Source of the DNA: Tsukamurella asaccharolytica
GTDB taxonomy: Bacteria; Actinomycetota; Actinomycetes; Mycobacteriales; Mycobacteriaceae
Reading direction: 5' to 3'
Assembly: GCF_007858435.1 (NCBI RefSeq)
Contig: NZ_VIGW01000002.1
Coordinates: forward strand, 372,001-436,000
Length of the DNA stretch: 64,000 bases
Shown here one piece after another: positions 19,500 through 27,973 of the stretch; position 1 is the first letter of the stretch, and every line of letters starts with the position of its first letter. The translations under genes were made by a program, and so were the position numbers. Under the pieces are notes generated by a model, which was not told the DNA's origin, searched no databases, and saw nothing but the letters and a program-made list of their open reading frames with translations.

Positions 19500-19949
19500 C
19501 TAGCCGTTGGACTCGACCTGCACCTTGAGGTTGGTGAGCAGCTCGTCGTAGATGCGGCCGAGGCCCTTGGGCGCGAAGATCTTCTCGAAGAAGCCCCCGA
19601 TGCCGCCGGCGCCCTGCCACGTGGTGGTGATCGTGGCCGTGGTCGCGTCGCCGGCGCTATCCGCGGCGACGGCACGGTACGTCGTGACCATCGAGCTGTT
19701 CGCGTCGGTCTCGGTCACGGTCGCGCCGTCGACGGTGACGGTGGCGCGCACGTCGCGCGAGCGCTTCTCGGTGGCCTGCAGGATCCACTCCGCGACGGTG
19801 CCCGAGCCCTGACCGCCCTCGACGACGCGGTACTCGCGGTAGTTCGGGGGCAGGATCTCGGCACGTCGTGTGTAGTCCGCGATGACGGCGAGGACCTTCT
19901 CCGGCGTGGCGGCGATGGTGATGGACTTAGTGGCGGTTACCTGGGCCAA
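19500..19949 (-). CDS. SRPBCC-family protein
   Basis: 149-residue START/Bet v 1-like fold protein that usually binds a small hydrophobic ligand. Recognisable features are KSITIAATPEKVLAVIADY at the N-terminus and the C-terminal helix. Its place between the amidase/pseudouridine synthase and the FAD oxidase matches Rv3718c. TTG is proposed as start (LAQVTATK), overlapping a TACATT box; an alternative start cannot be excluded. Ligand unknown. Confidence 0.8.
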   Translation of the reverse strand: MAQVTATKSITIAATPEKVLAVIADYTRRAEILPPNYREYRVVEGGQGSGTVAEWILQATEKRSRDVRATVTVDGATVTETDANSSMVTTYRAVAADSAGDATTATITTTWQGAGGIGGFFEKIFAPKGLGRIYDELLTNLKVQVESNG

Positions 19950-20090
19950 TGTACTTCGACTCTCTGAGTATCGGCGTCCCCGACCAGGTCGGCGACATGG
20001 ATGTCGGCACCGCCGACGGGTTCGATGCCAGCCTAACCAATCGGTAACGTCCCGCGCGCGCCGCGCCCGAGAGGTATAGCGTCGATGCTC

Positions 20091-21536
20091 GTGAGTGCTC
20101 GCAATGCAACGTCGGCACGGCCCCCCTCGCCGATCCCGATCGCGGGCGAAGCCGCGTATCAAGCCGGCCTCGAGCGGCTGCGGGAGAGCTATCAGGCCAT
20201 CCCACTCAACGCGCGGGTCCGCCTGGCCAAGAAGACCTCCAACCTATTCCGCGCCCGCGCGGCCACCGATGCCCCCGGGCTCGACGTCTCGGGCCTGGCT
20301 TCGGTCATCTCCCTCGACCCCGGGGCCCGGACCGCGGACGTGGGCGGCATGTGCACCTACGAGGACCTGGTCGCGGCGACGCTGCCCTTCGGCCTCGCTC
20401 CGACGGTCGTGCCACAGCTCAAGACCATCACCCTCGGTGGTGCCGTCAGCGGCATGGGCATCGAATCCAGTTCCTTCCGGGCCGGCCTCCCACACGAGGC
20501 CGTGTTGTCGATGGACATCCTCACCGGCAGCGGCGAGGTGGTGACCGCCTCCCCCGAAGGGCCGGACGCGGAGTTGTTCTTCGGCTTCCCCAACTCGTAT
20601 GGCACGCTGGGCTATTCGACGCGGCTGACCGTAGAGCTGGAGCCCGTCGCGAGGTACGTTGAGCTGCGGCACGTGCGCTTCCACACGCTCGACGACCTGC
20701 AGGAGGCGATGGCGGGCATCGTCGACGCGCGGGAGTACGAGGGCGAGCCCGTCGACTATCTCGACGGGGTGGTCTTCTCCGCCCGGGAGTCTTATCTCGT
20801 CCTCGGTCGCACGACCGACGAGCCGGGGCCGCTCAGCGACTACACCGGCCGCGAGATCTACTACCGGTCGATCCAGCACGACGGCGGAGTGAAGCGCGAC
20901 CGGCTCACCACGCACGACTACCTGTGGCGGTGGGACACGGACTGGTTCTGGTGCTCGCGCGCCTTCGGCGCGCAGAATCCGAAGGTGCGGCGCGTGTGGC
21001 CGAAACACCTGCTGCGCAGCAGCTTCTACTGGAAGCTCGTGGCGCTGGACCGCCGCTGGGACATCGGCGATCGGCTTGCCGCACGCAAGGGCGAGCCGCC
21101 CGGCGAGCGCGTGGTGCAGGACATCGAGGTGCACATCGACACGATCGTCGACTTCCTGGAATGGTTCCTGGACGAGATCCCCATCGAGCCGATCTGGCTG
21201 TGCCCTTTGCGGTTGCGCGATCCGCTCCCCGTCGGCGCCGATCCGGAACGGCCGTGGCCCCTGTACCCGTTGAAACCCCGCGAGACCTACGTGAACGTCG
21301 GTTTCTGGTCCGCGGTCCCGAAGCAACCCGGCCAGATCGAGGGTCGGGCGAACCGCCTCATCGAGGAGAAGGTCTCGGAGTTGGGTGGACACAAGTCCCT
21401 GTACTCCGAGGCCTTCTACGAGCGCGCCGAATTCGACGAGCTCTACGGCGGAGACCATCTGGAGAAGTACAAGTCCCGCTACGACCCGGGCGATCGCCTG
21501 CTGGGGCTGTACGACAAGACTGTCAGGAGGCAGTGA
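20091..21536 (+). CDS. FAD-linked oxidoreductase paired with CFA-synthase-like gene
   Basis: Flavoprotein of the VAO/FAD_binding_4 fold, about 481 residues. The FAD segment includes SLDPGARTADVGGMCTYEDL and LGGAVSGMGIESSSF. It is followed two bases later by a cyclopropane-synthase-like methyltransferase, the same pairing as Rv3719-Rv3720 and, in general layout, as the tmsAB/bfaAB genes that make 10-methyl-branched fatty acids. A role in reducing a methylene-lipid intermediate is inference. The GTG at 20091 fits a leaderless start after TAGCGT (20077-20082); an in-frame ATG at 20085 is the alternative. Confidence 0.87.
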   Translation: MSARNATSARPPSPIPIAGEAAYQAGLERLRESYQAIPLNARVRLAKKTSNLFRARAATDAPGLDVSGLASVISLDPGARTADVGGMCTYEDLVAATLPFGLAPTVVPQLKTITLGGAVSGMGIESSSFRAGLPHEAVLSMDILTGSGEVVTASPEGPDAELFFGFPNSYGTLGYSTRLTVELEPVARYVELRHVRFHTLDDLQEAMAGIVDAREYEGEPVDYLDGVVFSARESYLVLGRTTDEPGPLSDYTGREIYYRSIQHDGGVKRDRLTTHDYLWRWDTDWFWCSRAFGAQNPKVRRVWPKHLLRSSFYWKLVALDRRWDIGDRLAARKGEPPGERVVQDIEVHIDTIVDFLEWFLDEIPIEPIWLCPLRLRDPLPVGADPERPWPLYPLKPRETYVNVGFWSAVPKQPGQIEGRANRLIEEKVSELGGHKSLYSEAFYERAEFDELYGGDHLEKYKSRYDPGDRLLGLYDKTVRRQ

Positions 21537-21537
21537 A

Positions 21538-22839
21538 TTGACGCGATCCACTGAGCATCTCCCCAAGCTCAGCCTCGCCGAGATCATCGAGAAGGTGGCG
21601 GGCGGCAGGCTCGCCATCCGGGTGCAGGCCTACGACGGCTCGTCGGCCGGACCGGACGACGCGCCCTACGGTCTCGACCTGCTCACCCCGCGCGGAACGA
21701 CCTATCTCGCAACAGCGCCCGGCGACATGGGACTCGCCCGCGCCTACATCTCGGGAGACCTCGAGCTGACCGGTGCCCACCCGGGGGACCCGTACGAGGC
21801 ACTGCGCGCCCTCTCGGATGACCTGCAGTTCACCAAGCCGGGGCCCCGGCTGATCGCCCAGATCGCCCGCTCGGTGGGCGCCGAGCACATGATCCCGATC
21901 GCCCCGCCCCCGCAAGAAGCGGTGCCGCGTTGGCGCCGGATCGCGGAGGGAATGCGGCACAGCAGGACCCGCGACGCCGACGCGATCCACCACCACTACG
22001 ACGTCTCCAACCGGTTCTACGAGCTGGTGCTCGGGCCGTCGATGACGTACACCTGCGCGTGCTATCCCAGCACCGACGCAACGCTGGAGGAGGCGCAGGA
22101 GAACAAGTACCGCCTCGTCTTCGAGAAGCTGCGACTGGCACCCGGAGACCGGCTGCTCGACGTGGGTTGCGGCTGGGGCGGGATGGTGCGCTACGCGGCC
22201 CGCCGCGGCGTGCACGCCATCGGCGCGACGCTCTCCAAGGAGCAGGCCGAGTGGGCGCAGGCCGCGATCGAGGCGGAGGGTCTGGGCGAGTTCGCGGAGG
22301 TCCGCTACAGCGACTACCGCGACGTGCCCGAAGGCGACTTCGACGCGATCAGCTCGATCGGCCTCACCGAGCACATCGGCGTGCACAACTACCCGTCGTA
22401 CTTCACCTCGCTGCGCGAGAAGCTGAACACCGGCGGCCTGCTGCTCAATCACACGATCACGCGGCACGACAACAAGGTTTCGGGCAAGGGCGGCCAGTTC
22501 ATCGACCGGTACGTCTTCCCCGACGGGGAGCTCACCGGCTCCGGTCGTGTGATCGCCGCGATACAGGACATCGGCGGCATGGAGGTGCGGCACGAGGAGA
22601 ACCTGCGCGAGCACTACGCGCTGACCCTCGCCGAATGGTGCAGGAACCTGGTCGACAACTGGGACGAGGCGGTAGCCGAAGTGGGCCTGGGCACCGCCCG
22701 GGTGTGGGGCCTGTACATGGCAGGATCGCGGCTCGGTTTCGAGCGCAACGTGGTCCAGTTGCACCAGGTGCTGGCCGTGAAGCTGGACGAGAAGGGCGGA
22801 GCGGGCGACCTGCCGCTGCGTCCGTGGTGGGACGCATAG
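21538..22839 (+). CDS. Cyclopropane-fatty-acyl-phospholipid synthase-family methyltransferase
   Basis: SAM-dependent methyltransferase acting on unsaturated acyl chains, 433 residues. Hallmarks are HHHYDVSNRFYELVLG near 158, the SAM motif LLDVGCGWGGM near 205, and SIGLTEHIGVHNY. It has the long N-terminal lipid-binding domain of true CFA synthases, unlike the shorter mycolic acid cyclopropanases. TTG start with AGGAGG seven bases upstream, one base after the stop of the FAD oxidase. The pair likely modifies membrane fatty acids. Confidence 0.9.
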   Translation: MTRSTEHLPKLSLAEIIEKVAGGRLAIRVQAYDGSSAGPDDAPYGLDLLTPRGTTYLATAPGDMGLARAYISGDLELTGAHPGDPYEALRALSDDLQFTKPGPRLIAQIARSVGAEHMIPIAPPPQEAVPRWRRIAEGMRHSRTRDADAIHHHYDVSNRFYELVLGPSMTYTCACYPSTDATLEEAQENKYRLVFEKLRLAPGDRLLDVGCGWGGMVRYAARRGVHAIGATLSKEQAEWAQAAIEAEGLGEFAEVRYSDYRDVPEGDFDAISSIGLTEHIGVHNYPSYFTSLREKLNTGGLLLNHTITRHDNKVSGKGGQFIDRYVFPDGELTGSGRVIAAIQDIGGMEVRHEENLREHYALTLAEWCRNLVDNWDEAVAEVGLGTARVWGLYMAGSRLGFERNVVQLHQVLAVKLDEKGGAGDLPLRPWWDA

Positions 22840-22869
22840 CCGCACAACGCGACCCGGCGCTCGTCCCGA

Positions 22870-24975
22870 TCAGATCGGGCGGGCGCCGAGTTCGTTCTTG
22901 AGTAGTTCCAGCGCGACTTCTTCGGGATCGCGCCGCGGCGCGCTGGTGCCGCCGGACACGGCGTCCTCGCGGTGCGCCGCGTCCATCATCTCCTCCTCGG
23001 AGACCTCGACCGGTGCCGGCTCGGGGTCCGGCTCGGGCGGGAGGGGGATGTCGTCGTGGTGCGCGGGTGCGCGGTTCTCCCGGCCCGCCGGACGGGGATC
23101 GGGTCGCTGATCGCCTGCGCGGCTGCGGCGCTCGAACGTGGGCGGCGCCTTTCGCGGCTCGCCCGTCGAGCGCTGCTGCACCGGAGCGGTGGCGGTGCCC
23201 TGCGTGCGGGCGCCGCTACCGTCGCCGACCTCGACGTTCCACTGCGTGCCGAAGACCTCGCGGACCGCTTCCCGCAGGTTGCCGACGTGCTGCTGATCGC
23301 TGAACCTGCTGAGGAGCGCGGGGATCGGCAATCCGAGGTGCAGCACGTCGCCGGCGAGGCCGAGCACCTGCACGTTCGGCATCAGCGCGAAGGTCACCGT
23401 GCTCCGGTCCTTGACGGCGCGAAGCACCTTCGGCCAGGCCGTGCGGACCTCCTCCACCGAGGGCCCGGGCGCTGCCTGCGCCGCCGGCGCCGGTGCGGGG
23501 GGCGGGGATTCGACGGGTTCCGGGTCCGGCGCGGGACGATGCAGGACCGGCTCGGATTCGACGGTGCGCGCGGGCTCGGCCGGAGGGGACTCCGCCGCCG
23601 GACCCGGCTCCGCGGGCGGAGTGACCGGGGCTGCAGCGGCGGCGGGCGGCGACGACGGCGCGGGCGGCGTCACCGGGGCGGATGCCTCGGCAGCCGGGGT
23701 CGGCTCTGCCGCGGCCTCGACCGGGCGCCGGCTGGGTCGGACGAAACGGGACGGCGGACCGTCGGACGACGGGGCGTCACCAGCGGCCGGAGCGGGGGCA
23801 GTGGCGGACGTGGCGGACGTGCCTGCGGGGCGGCTCTCGAGTGCCTCTATGCGCTGGAGCAAGGCGGCCTGCGAGTCGTCGGCGGCGGGGAGGAGCATCC
23901 GCGCGCACATCACCTCGAGGAGCAGACGCGGCGACGTGGCGCCCCGCATCTCCGCGAGCGAGGCGTGCGTGACCTCGGCGCAGCGGGTGAGGGTGGCGAG
24001 GCCGAGCTCGGCCGCCTCGCCGCACATGCTCTCGCGAACGTCCTGCGGCACGTCGATCAGTCCGCGGTCGGCGGCGTCCGGGACGGTGTGCAGGAGGATG
24101 AGGTCGCGGAAGCGTTCGAGCAGGTCGGTGGCGAACCGTCGAGGGTCGTGCCCGGCCTCCATCACCTTCTCGACGGCACCGAAGAGGCCCGCACCGTCGG
24201 CGGTGGCCAGCGCGTCGACCGCGGCGTCGATCAGCGCGGTGTCGGTGACGCCCAGCAGGCCGAGGGCCCGCTGGTAGGTGACGCCCTCCGGGCCGGAGCC
24301 GGCCAGCAACTGGTCCATGATCGAGAGCGAGTCTCGCGGCGAGCCGCCGCCCGCGCGGATGACCAGGGGGTACACCTGCGGCTCGACCGCGACCTGCTCG
24401 GCGCTCGTGATCCTCTCCAGCAGCGGCCGCATGACGTTCGGCGCGAGCAGCCGGAACGGGTAGTGATGCGTGCGGGACCGGATGGTGGTGAGCACCTTCT
24501 CCGGCTCTGTGGTGGCGAAGATGAAGATGAGGTGCTCCGGCGGCTCCTCGACGATCTTCAGTAGGGCGTTGAAGCCCTGCGGGGTGACCATGTGCGCCTC
24601 GTCGACGATGAAGACGCGGTAGCGCGATTCGGCCGGTGCGTAGAAGGCACGATCGCGCAGCTCGCGCGCGTCGTCCACGCCGCCGTGGCTGGCAGCGTCC
24701 ATCTCCGTGACGTCGAGGTTGCCCGGGCCGCCGGGAGCGAGCGCGACGCACGAGTTGCAGACGCCGCACGGCGTACTGGTGGGGCCCTGCTCGCAGTTGA
24801 GCGATCGGGCCAGGATGCGGGCCGACGAGGTCTTGCCGCAGCCGCGCGGACCGGAGAACAGGTACGCATGGTTCACGCGACCCGAATCGAGTGCCATGCT
24901 CAGCGGCTCAGTGACGTGTTCCTGCCCGACGACCTCGGCGAACGTCGCTGGACGGTACTTGCGGTAGAGAGCCAC
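22870..24975 (-). CDS. dnaX: DNA polymerase III subunits gamma/tau
   Basis: Clamp-loader ATPase of the replisome, 701 residues. N-terminal AAA+ domain with Walker A GPRGCGKTSS near 44, zinc knuckle CEQGPTSTPCGVCNSC, and Walker B VDEAHM. Domain III follows to about 370, then a long Ala/Pro/Glu-rich linker (about 380-500) and the C-terminal tau region. ATG start; convergent with the CFA-synthase gene. Confidence 0.97.
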   Translation of the reverse strand: MALYRKYRPATFAEVVGQEHVTEPLSMALDSGRVNHAYLFSGPRGCGKTSSARILARSLNCEQGPTSTPCGVCNSCVALAPGGPGNLDVTEMDAASHGGVDDARELRDRAFYAPAESRYRVFIVDEAHMVTPQGFNALLKIVEEPPEHLIFIFATTEPEKVLTTIRSRTHHYPFRLLAPNVMRPLLERITSAEQVAVEPQVYPLVIRAGGGSPRDSLSIMDQLLAGSGPEGVTYQRALGLLGVTDTALIDAAVDALATADGAGLFGAVEKVMEAGHDPRRFATDLLERFRDLILLHTVPDAADRGLIDVPQDVRESMCGEAAELGLATLTRCAEVTHASLAEMRGATSPRLLLEVMCARMLLPAADDSQAALLQRIEALESRPAGTSATSATAPAPAAGDAPSSDGPPSRFVRPSRRPVEAAAEPTPAAEASAPVTPPAPSSPPAAAAAPVTPPAEPGPAAESPPAEPARTVESEPVLHRPAPDPEPVESPPPAPAPAAQAAPGPSVEEVRTAWPKVLRAVKDRSTVTFALMPNVQVLGLAGDVLHLGLPIPALLSRFSDQQHVGNLREAVREVFGTQWNVEVGDGSGARTQGTATAPVQQRSTGEPRKAPPTFERRSRAGDQRPDPRPAGRENRAPAHHDDIPLPPEPDPEPAPVEVSEEEMMDAAHREDAVSGGTSAPRRDPEEVALELLKNELGARPI

Positions 24976-25080
24976 GGTGTCAGGCTACCGGCACCGTCCG
25001 ACAGCGGCGCAGCTCGCTCCGACACCGTCGGCGCGCAGGGGAACCGCACCGTCGGATGCTGCGGGAGGGGCGAACGCCGC

Positions 25081-25116
25081 GAGCCGCGGCTCCCGGGTTT
25101 CCGGGGGCCGCGGCTC
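25081..25116 (-). terminator. Terminator after alkaline phosphatase
   Basis: Perfect 10-base stem GAGCCGCGGC / GCCGCGGCTC with further CCCGG/CCGGG pairing inside, between the alkaline phosphatase stop and the dnaX start. No strong T-run follows on the minus strand. Confidence 0.65.
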
Positions 25117-25126
25117 GCGAACGGGG

Positions 25127-25247
25127 CTACTGCTTGTTGCGTGCTTGTTGCGGTCCAGGCCGAGGACGTCGTGATGTCCGAACGGCCCGCACGCCGCTAC
25201 TGCTTGTTGCGGTCCAGGCCGAGGACGTCCGTGATGTAGAAGAACGG
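25127..25247. repeat. Tandem duplication of the alkaline phosphatase 3' end
   Basis: The last codons and stop of the phosphatase gene (from 25197) recur about 69 bases downstream (25127-25180) with the block GCGGTCCAGGCCGAGGACGT shared. The downstream copy carries an extra short internal repeat of TGCTTGTTGCG and one base less in the body. It is non-coding in its present place and looks like a recent replication-slippage duplication. Confidence 0.8.
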
Positions 25248-26684
25248 ATCGGTCTGGTCGGTCACGCCCAGGACGTTGGCGCCGCCGGGGCCGTAGGCCG
25301 CGATGCGGACCTGGCCGCCGGTGTGCTGCTCCTCGCCCGGCTCGAGCGACGTGCCGTAGTTGACGGTCAGCAGGCCGCCGTCCTTGGTGTTCAGCGTGCG
25401 GGTCAGACCGGGGGTGTCGGAACCGACCTCGATGATCTGGCTGGTGTGCGCGTGATCGCCGGTGACGATGACCAGGGTGTCCTTGTCGTTCTTGGCGAAC
25501 TCGAGCGCGGCGGTCACCGCGTCCGACAGCTGGACGGTCTCGCCGATCTGGCCGCAGGGGTCGGCGTCGTGGTTCGCCTTGTCGACGGAGCCCGACTCGA
25601 CCTGGAGGAAGAAGCCCTCGTTGCCCTTGAGCAGGTCGATTGCCTTCTTGGTCAGCGTGCCCAGCTTGGGCGTGGCGCCGAACTCGGGGTTGTCCGAGCA
25701 CGTGACGGCCGGCTCCTTGCCGCCGCCCTTGGTAGCGGTGGCCTTGCCCCACAGGCGGGGCAGGTTGCCGTCGGCGAAGACGCCGAGCAGCGGCTTGTCC
25801 TGGTTCGCCTGCGTGATCCCGTCGAGCTCGGAGCCCGACCGGACGATCTGGTAGCCGCGCTCCTTGGCCTGCACCTCGAGGGTCTTGCCGTTGTACTCGC
25901 CGGCGTCGGCGGTCTCCTGGAAGGTCTTCCAGCCGCCGCCGAGGGTGACGTCGGCGCGGGCCGCGAGCAGCTGCTCGGTGATCGAGCCGAGGCCGCCGTT
26001 GCTGAGCGCGTCCGGGGCGCACAACGTCTTGGTCGCGACGGGGCCGTAGCACTTGCGCTGCGCGACGTGCGCGACCTGCACGGCCGGGGTGGCGTCCTGC
26101 AGTTCGGTCGTGGTCACGTTGCCGGTCTTGCGGCCGTTGGCCTTGGCGATCTGGAGGATCGAGCGCTGGGGCTTGCCGTTGACGTCCACGCCGACGCCGC
26201 CGTTGTAGGTCTTGGTGCCGGTCGCCCACGCGGTGCCGGAGGCCGCGGAGTCGGTCGTGTAGTCCGGCTTCTTCGTGGTCTTGTCGAGCGCGTAGGTGGT
26301 GTAGTCGCCCGACAGGGGCAGCTGGTCGATACCGGGGATCTGCGCACCGGCACCCCACTGGTAGTCCCGCGCGAGGGTGAGCTCCTGGTTGGCGGTGCCG
26401 TCACCGATCACCAGGATCACGTTCTTGGCCTTCGAGCGCTGGATCGAATCGGCGATCGCCTGCGTCTGGTCACCCGAGAGGCGCTTGGCGCCTCCGTGCG
26501 TCGTGATGTCGCCGGCCGCCTGGCGGTTGATCTCCACCTTCGAGGCGGTGTCGCCCGAGTTTCCGGGACCGCTGTCGTTGCTGCCGTTGCTCCCATTGCT
26601 GCCGCAGGCCGCGACTACGCCGAGCACCGCCACTGCGCTGACGGCGAACGCCGTCCGAGCTTTCCTACTACCGAGATTCGTCAT
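25197..26684 (-). CDS. Alkaline phosphatase, PhoA family lipoprotein
   Basis: Secreted phosphomonoesterase. A signal peptide ending in GVVAAC makes it a likely lipoprotein; a Gly/Asn/Ser linker follows. Active-site features of the PhoA family: VILVIGDGTANQE (metal-binding Asp), TDSAASGTAWATG (the catalytic Ser region), ESGSVDKANHDAD, TGDHAHTS and the C-terminal HTGGQV histidine. ATG at 26684 is chosen because it leaves a normal signal peptide; an ATG at 26714 would add ten residues. The 3' end is duplicated just downstream. Confidence 0.93.
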   Translation of the reverse strand: MTNLGSRKARTAFAVSAVAVLGVVAACGSNGSNGSNDSGPGNSGDTASKVEINRQAAGDITTHGGAKRLSGDQTQAIADSIQRSKAKNVILVIGDGTANQELTLARDYQWGAGAQIPGIDQLPLSGDYTTYALDKTTKKPDYTTDSAASGTAWATGTKTYNGGVGVDVNGKPQRSILQIAKANGRKTGNVTTTELQDATPAVQVAHVAQRKCYGPVATKTLCAPDALSNGGLGSITEQLLAARADVTLGGGWKTFQETADAGEYNGKTLEVQAKERGYQIVRSGSELDGITQANQDKPLLGVFADGNLPRLWGKATATKGGGKEPAVTCSDNPEFGATPKLGTLTKKAIDLLKGNEGFFLQVESGSVDKANHDADPCGQIGETVQLSDAVTAALEFAKNDKDTLVIVTGDHAHTSQIIEVGSDTPGLTRTLNTKDGGLLTVNYGTSLEPGEEQHTGGQVRIAAYGPGGANVLGVTDQTDPFFYITDVLGLDRNKQ

Positions 26685-26743
26685 TGCTGCAGCGAAACAT
26701 GCGCGAATGAACATAAGTCGCTGGGTGGGTAAACACTTCCCCC

Positions 26744-27973
26744 TCAGGTGTGTTTGCGCCGCTCGAAGCGTCCGGTCATCGCCTGGGCCAGGGCGGAGCC
26801 GAAGAGCAATCCGAGGGCGAGTGCGCAGATGACCGCGGCCACGTCGACGACGGTGCGCACACCCTGTTCGGGATCGATACCCACCGACGTGACGGAGAGC
26901 AGGCCGAGACTACCGGGCACGAGCACCCAGAACGCGGGCAGGAACACGACGAGTCGCGGCAGCCGCGGCCGCACCGACGCCACGAGCGACGCGCCCAGGC
27001 TGCCCGCGATCGCCCCGAGGAAGCCACCGAGAACGGCACCGGAGATGTGCTGGCCCGCGAGCTGCGCGCCGAAAGCCGCGGCCACGACGAGACCGATCGC
27101 CGGGAGCAGCCGCATCGACGCTCCCTCGTTCAGGCAAACGCCGACGCAGATCAGCGCCAGACCGACCGGCGGACCCCACCAGCCGAGCTGATTGACCCGT
27201 TCGTTGACGAGCAGGTCGGGCGCGACGCCGAGCACGGACGTCGCGCTGAGGATGCCGAGCGAGAACAGGAGGAGCTGCACTGTCCCGAAGGTCAGCCGGG
27301 AACTGCCCGCGACCATCGCCCCCGCGGCGAGCTCCGACATGCCGGTGACCATCAGGGCGCCGGGTAGCAGGACCGCGAGCGGCGCGAGCAGTGTGCGCAG
27401 CGGACCGTCGAGCCACCCGGCCTGGGCGGCGGCGAAGACTCCCGTGCCGACGGTGAAGGCGGCGATCGTGGGAAGCAGCGTGGCGGCGAACCGCACCCGC
27501 CCCGCGAGCTTCACGAGCAGCATCACGACGATGCCGCCGATCGCCGCAGCCGCGATGTTGGGCCACCCGGGCTGCAACAGCATCGCGATGCCCACGGCGA
27601 TCACCGGCCACGAGGCGTCCTGCACCCACTGCGGGTAGCGGTGCGGCAGCGAGCGCAGGGTGCCGAGGCGGGCGAAGGCCTCGTCGACCGAGAGAGTCCG
27701 CGCGACGAGGCCCCGCCGGACGTCCGCGACGACGGCCGACTGGTCGAGTCGCAGCGGCCCGTCGACGGACTCGAAAGTGGCTGCGGCGCCAGGCTCGAGC
27801 CCCAGCGTGAGCCCGGTGGGCGTGGCCCCGATCTGGGCGAGCGGATGTCCCATGGCCGTGGCCACGCTCGTGAGCTCGTCCTCGACCTCGTGCACGGGTT
27901 GGCCGCCCGCGATCATCGCGGCGCCGAGATAGGCGAGCAGTCGGCGGTCTTCGGCGATCCGGTCAGGCTGCAC
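26744..27973 (-). CDS. Threonine/serine exporter family protein (ThrE type)
   Basis: 409-residue membrane protein with the fused ThrE layout: an N-terminal soluble DUF1212 region (AAMIAGGQPVHEVEDEL, then ATPTGLTLGL) and about ten membrane helices ending in the second ThrE domain. Members export threonine and serine. The GTG start overlaps the end of the upstream mannosyltransferase gene by eleven bases, so the genes are coupled. Confidence 0.88.
   Translation of the reverse strand: MQPDRIAEDRRLLAYLGAAMIAGGQPVHEVEDELTSVATAMGHPLAQIGATPTGLTLGLEPGAAATFESVDGPLRLDQSAVVADVRRGLVARTLSVDEAFARLGTLRSLPHRYPQWVQDASWPVIAVGIAMLLQPGWPNIAAAAIGGIVVMLLVKLAGRVRFAATLLPTIAAFTVGTGVFAAAQAGWLDGPLRTLLAPLAVLLPGALMVTGMSELAAGAMVAGSSRLTFGTVQLLLFSLGILSATSVLGVAPDLLVNERVNQLGWWGPPVGLALICVGVCLNEGASMRLLPAIGLVVAAAFGAQLAGQHISGAVLGGFLGAIAGSLGASLVASVRPRLPRLVVFLPAFWVLVPGSLGLLSVTSVGIDPEQGVRTVVDVAAVICALALGLLFGSALAQAMTGRFERRKHT

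Noticed and set aside
24985-26358. Alternate minus-strand frame over the alkaline phosphatase gene
   Set aside because: It is Arg-rich with no domain, and the PhoA frame has all active-site motifs.
26684-26760. PHO box before the alkaline phosphatase gene
   Set aside because: GTT-rich motifs occur, but their spacing (14 bases) does not fit the 11-base direct repeats of PhoP boxes.
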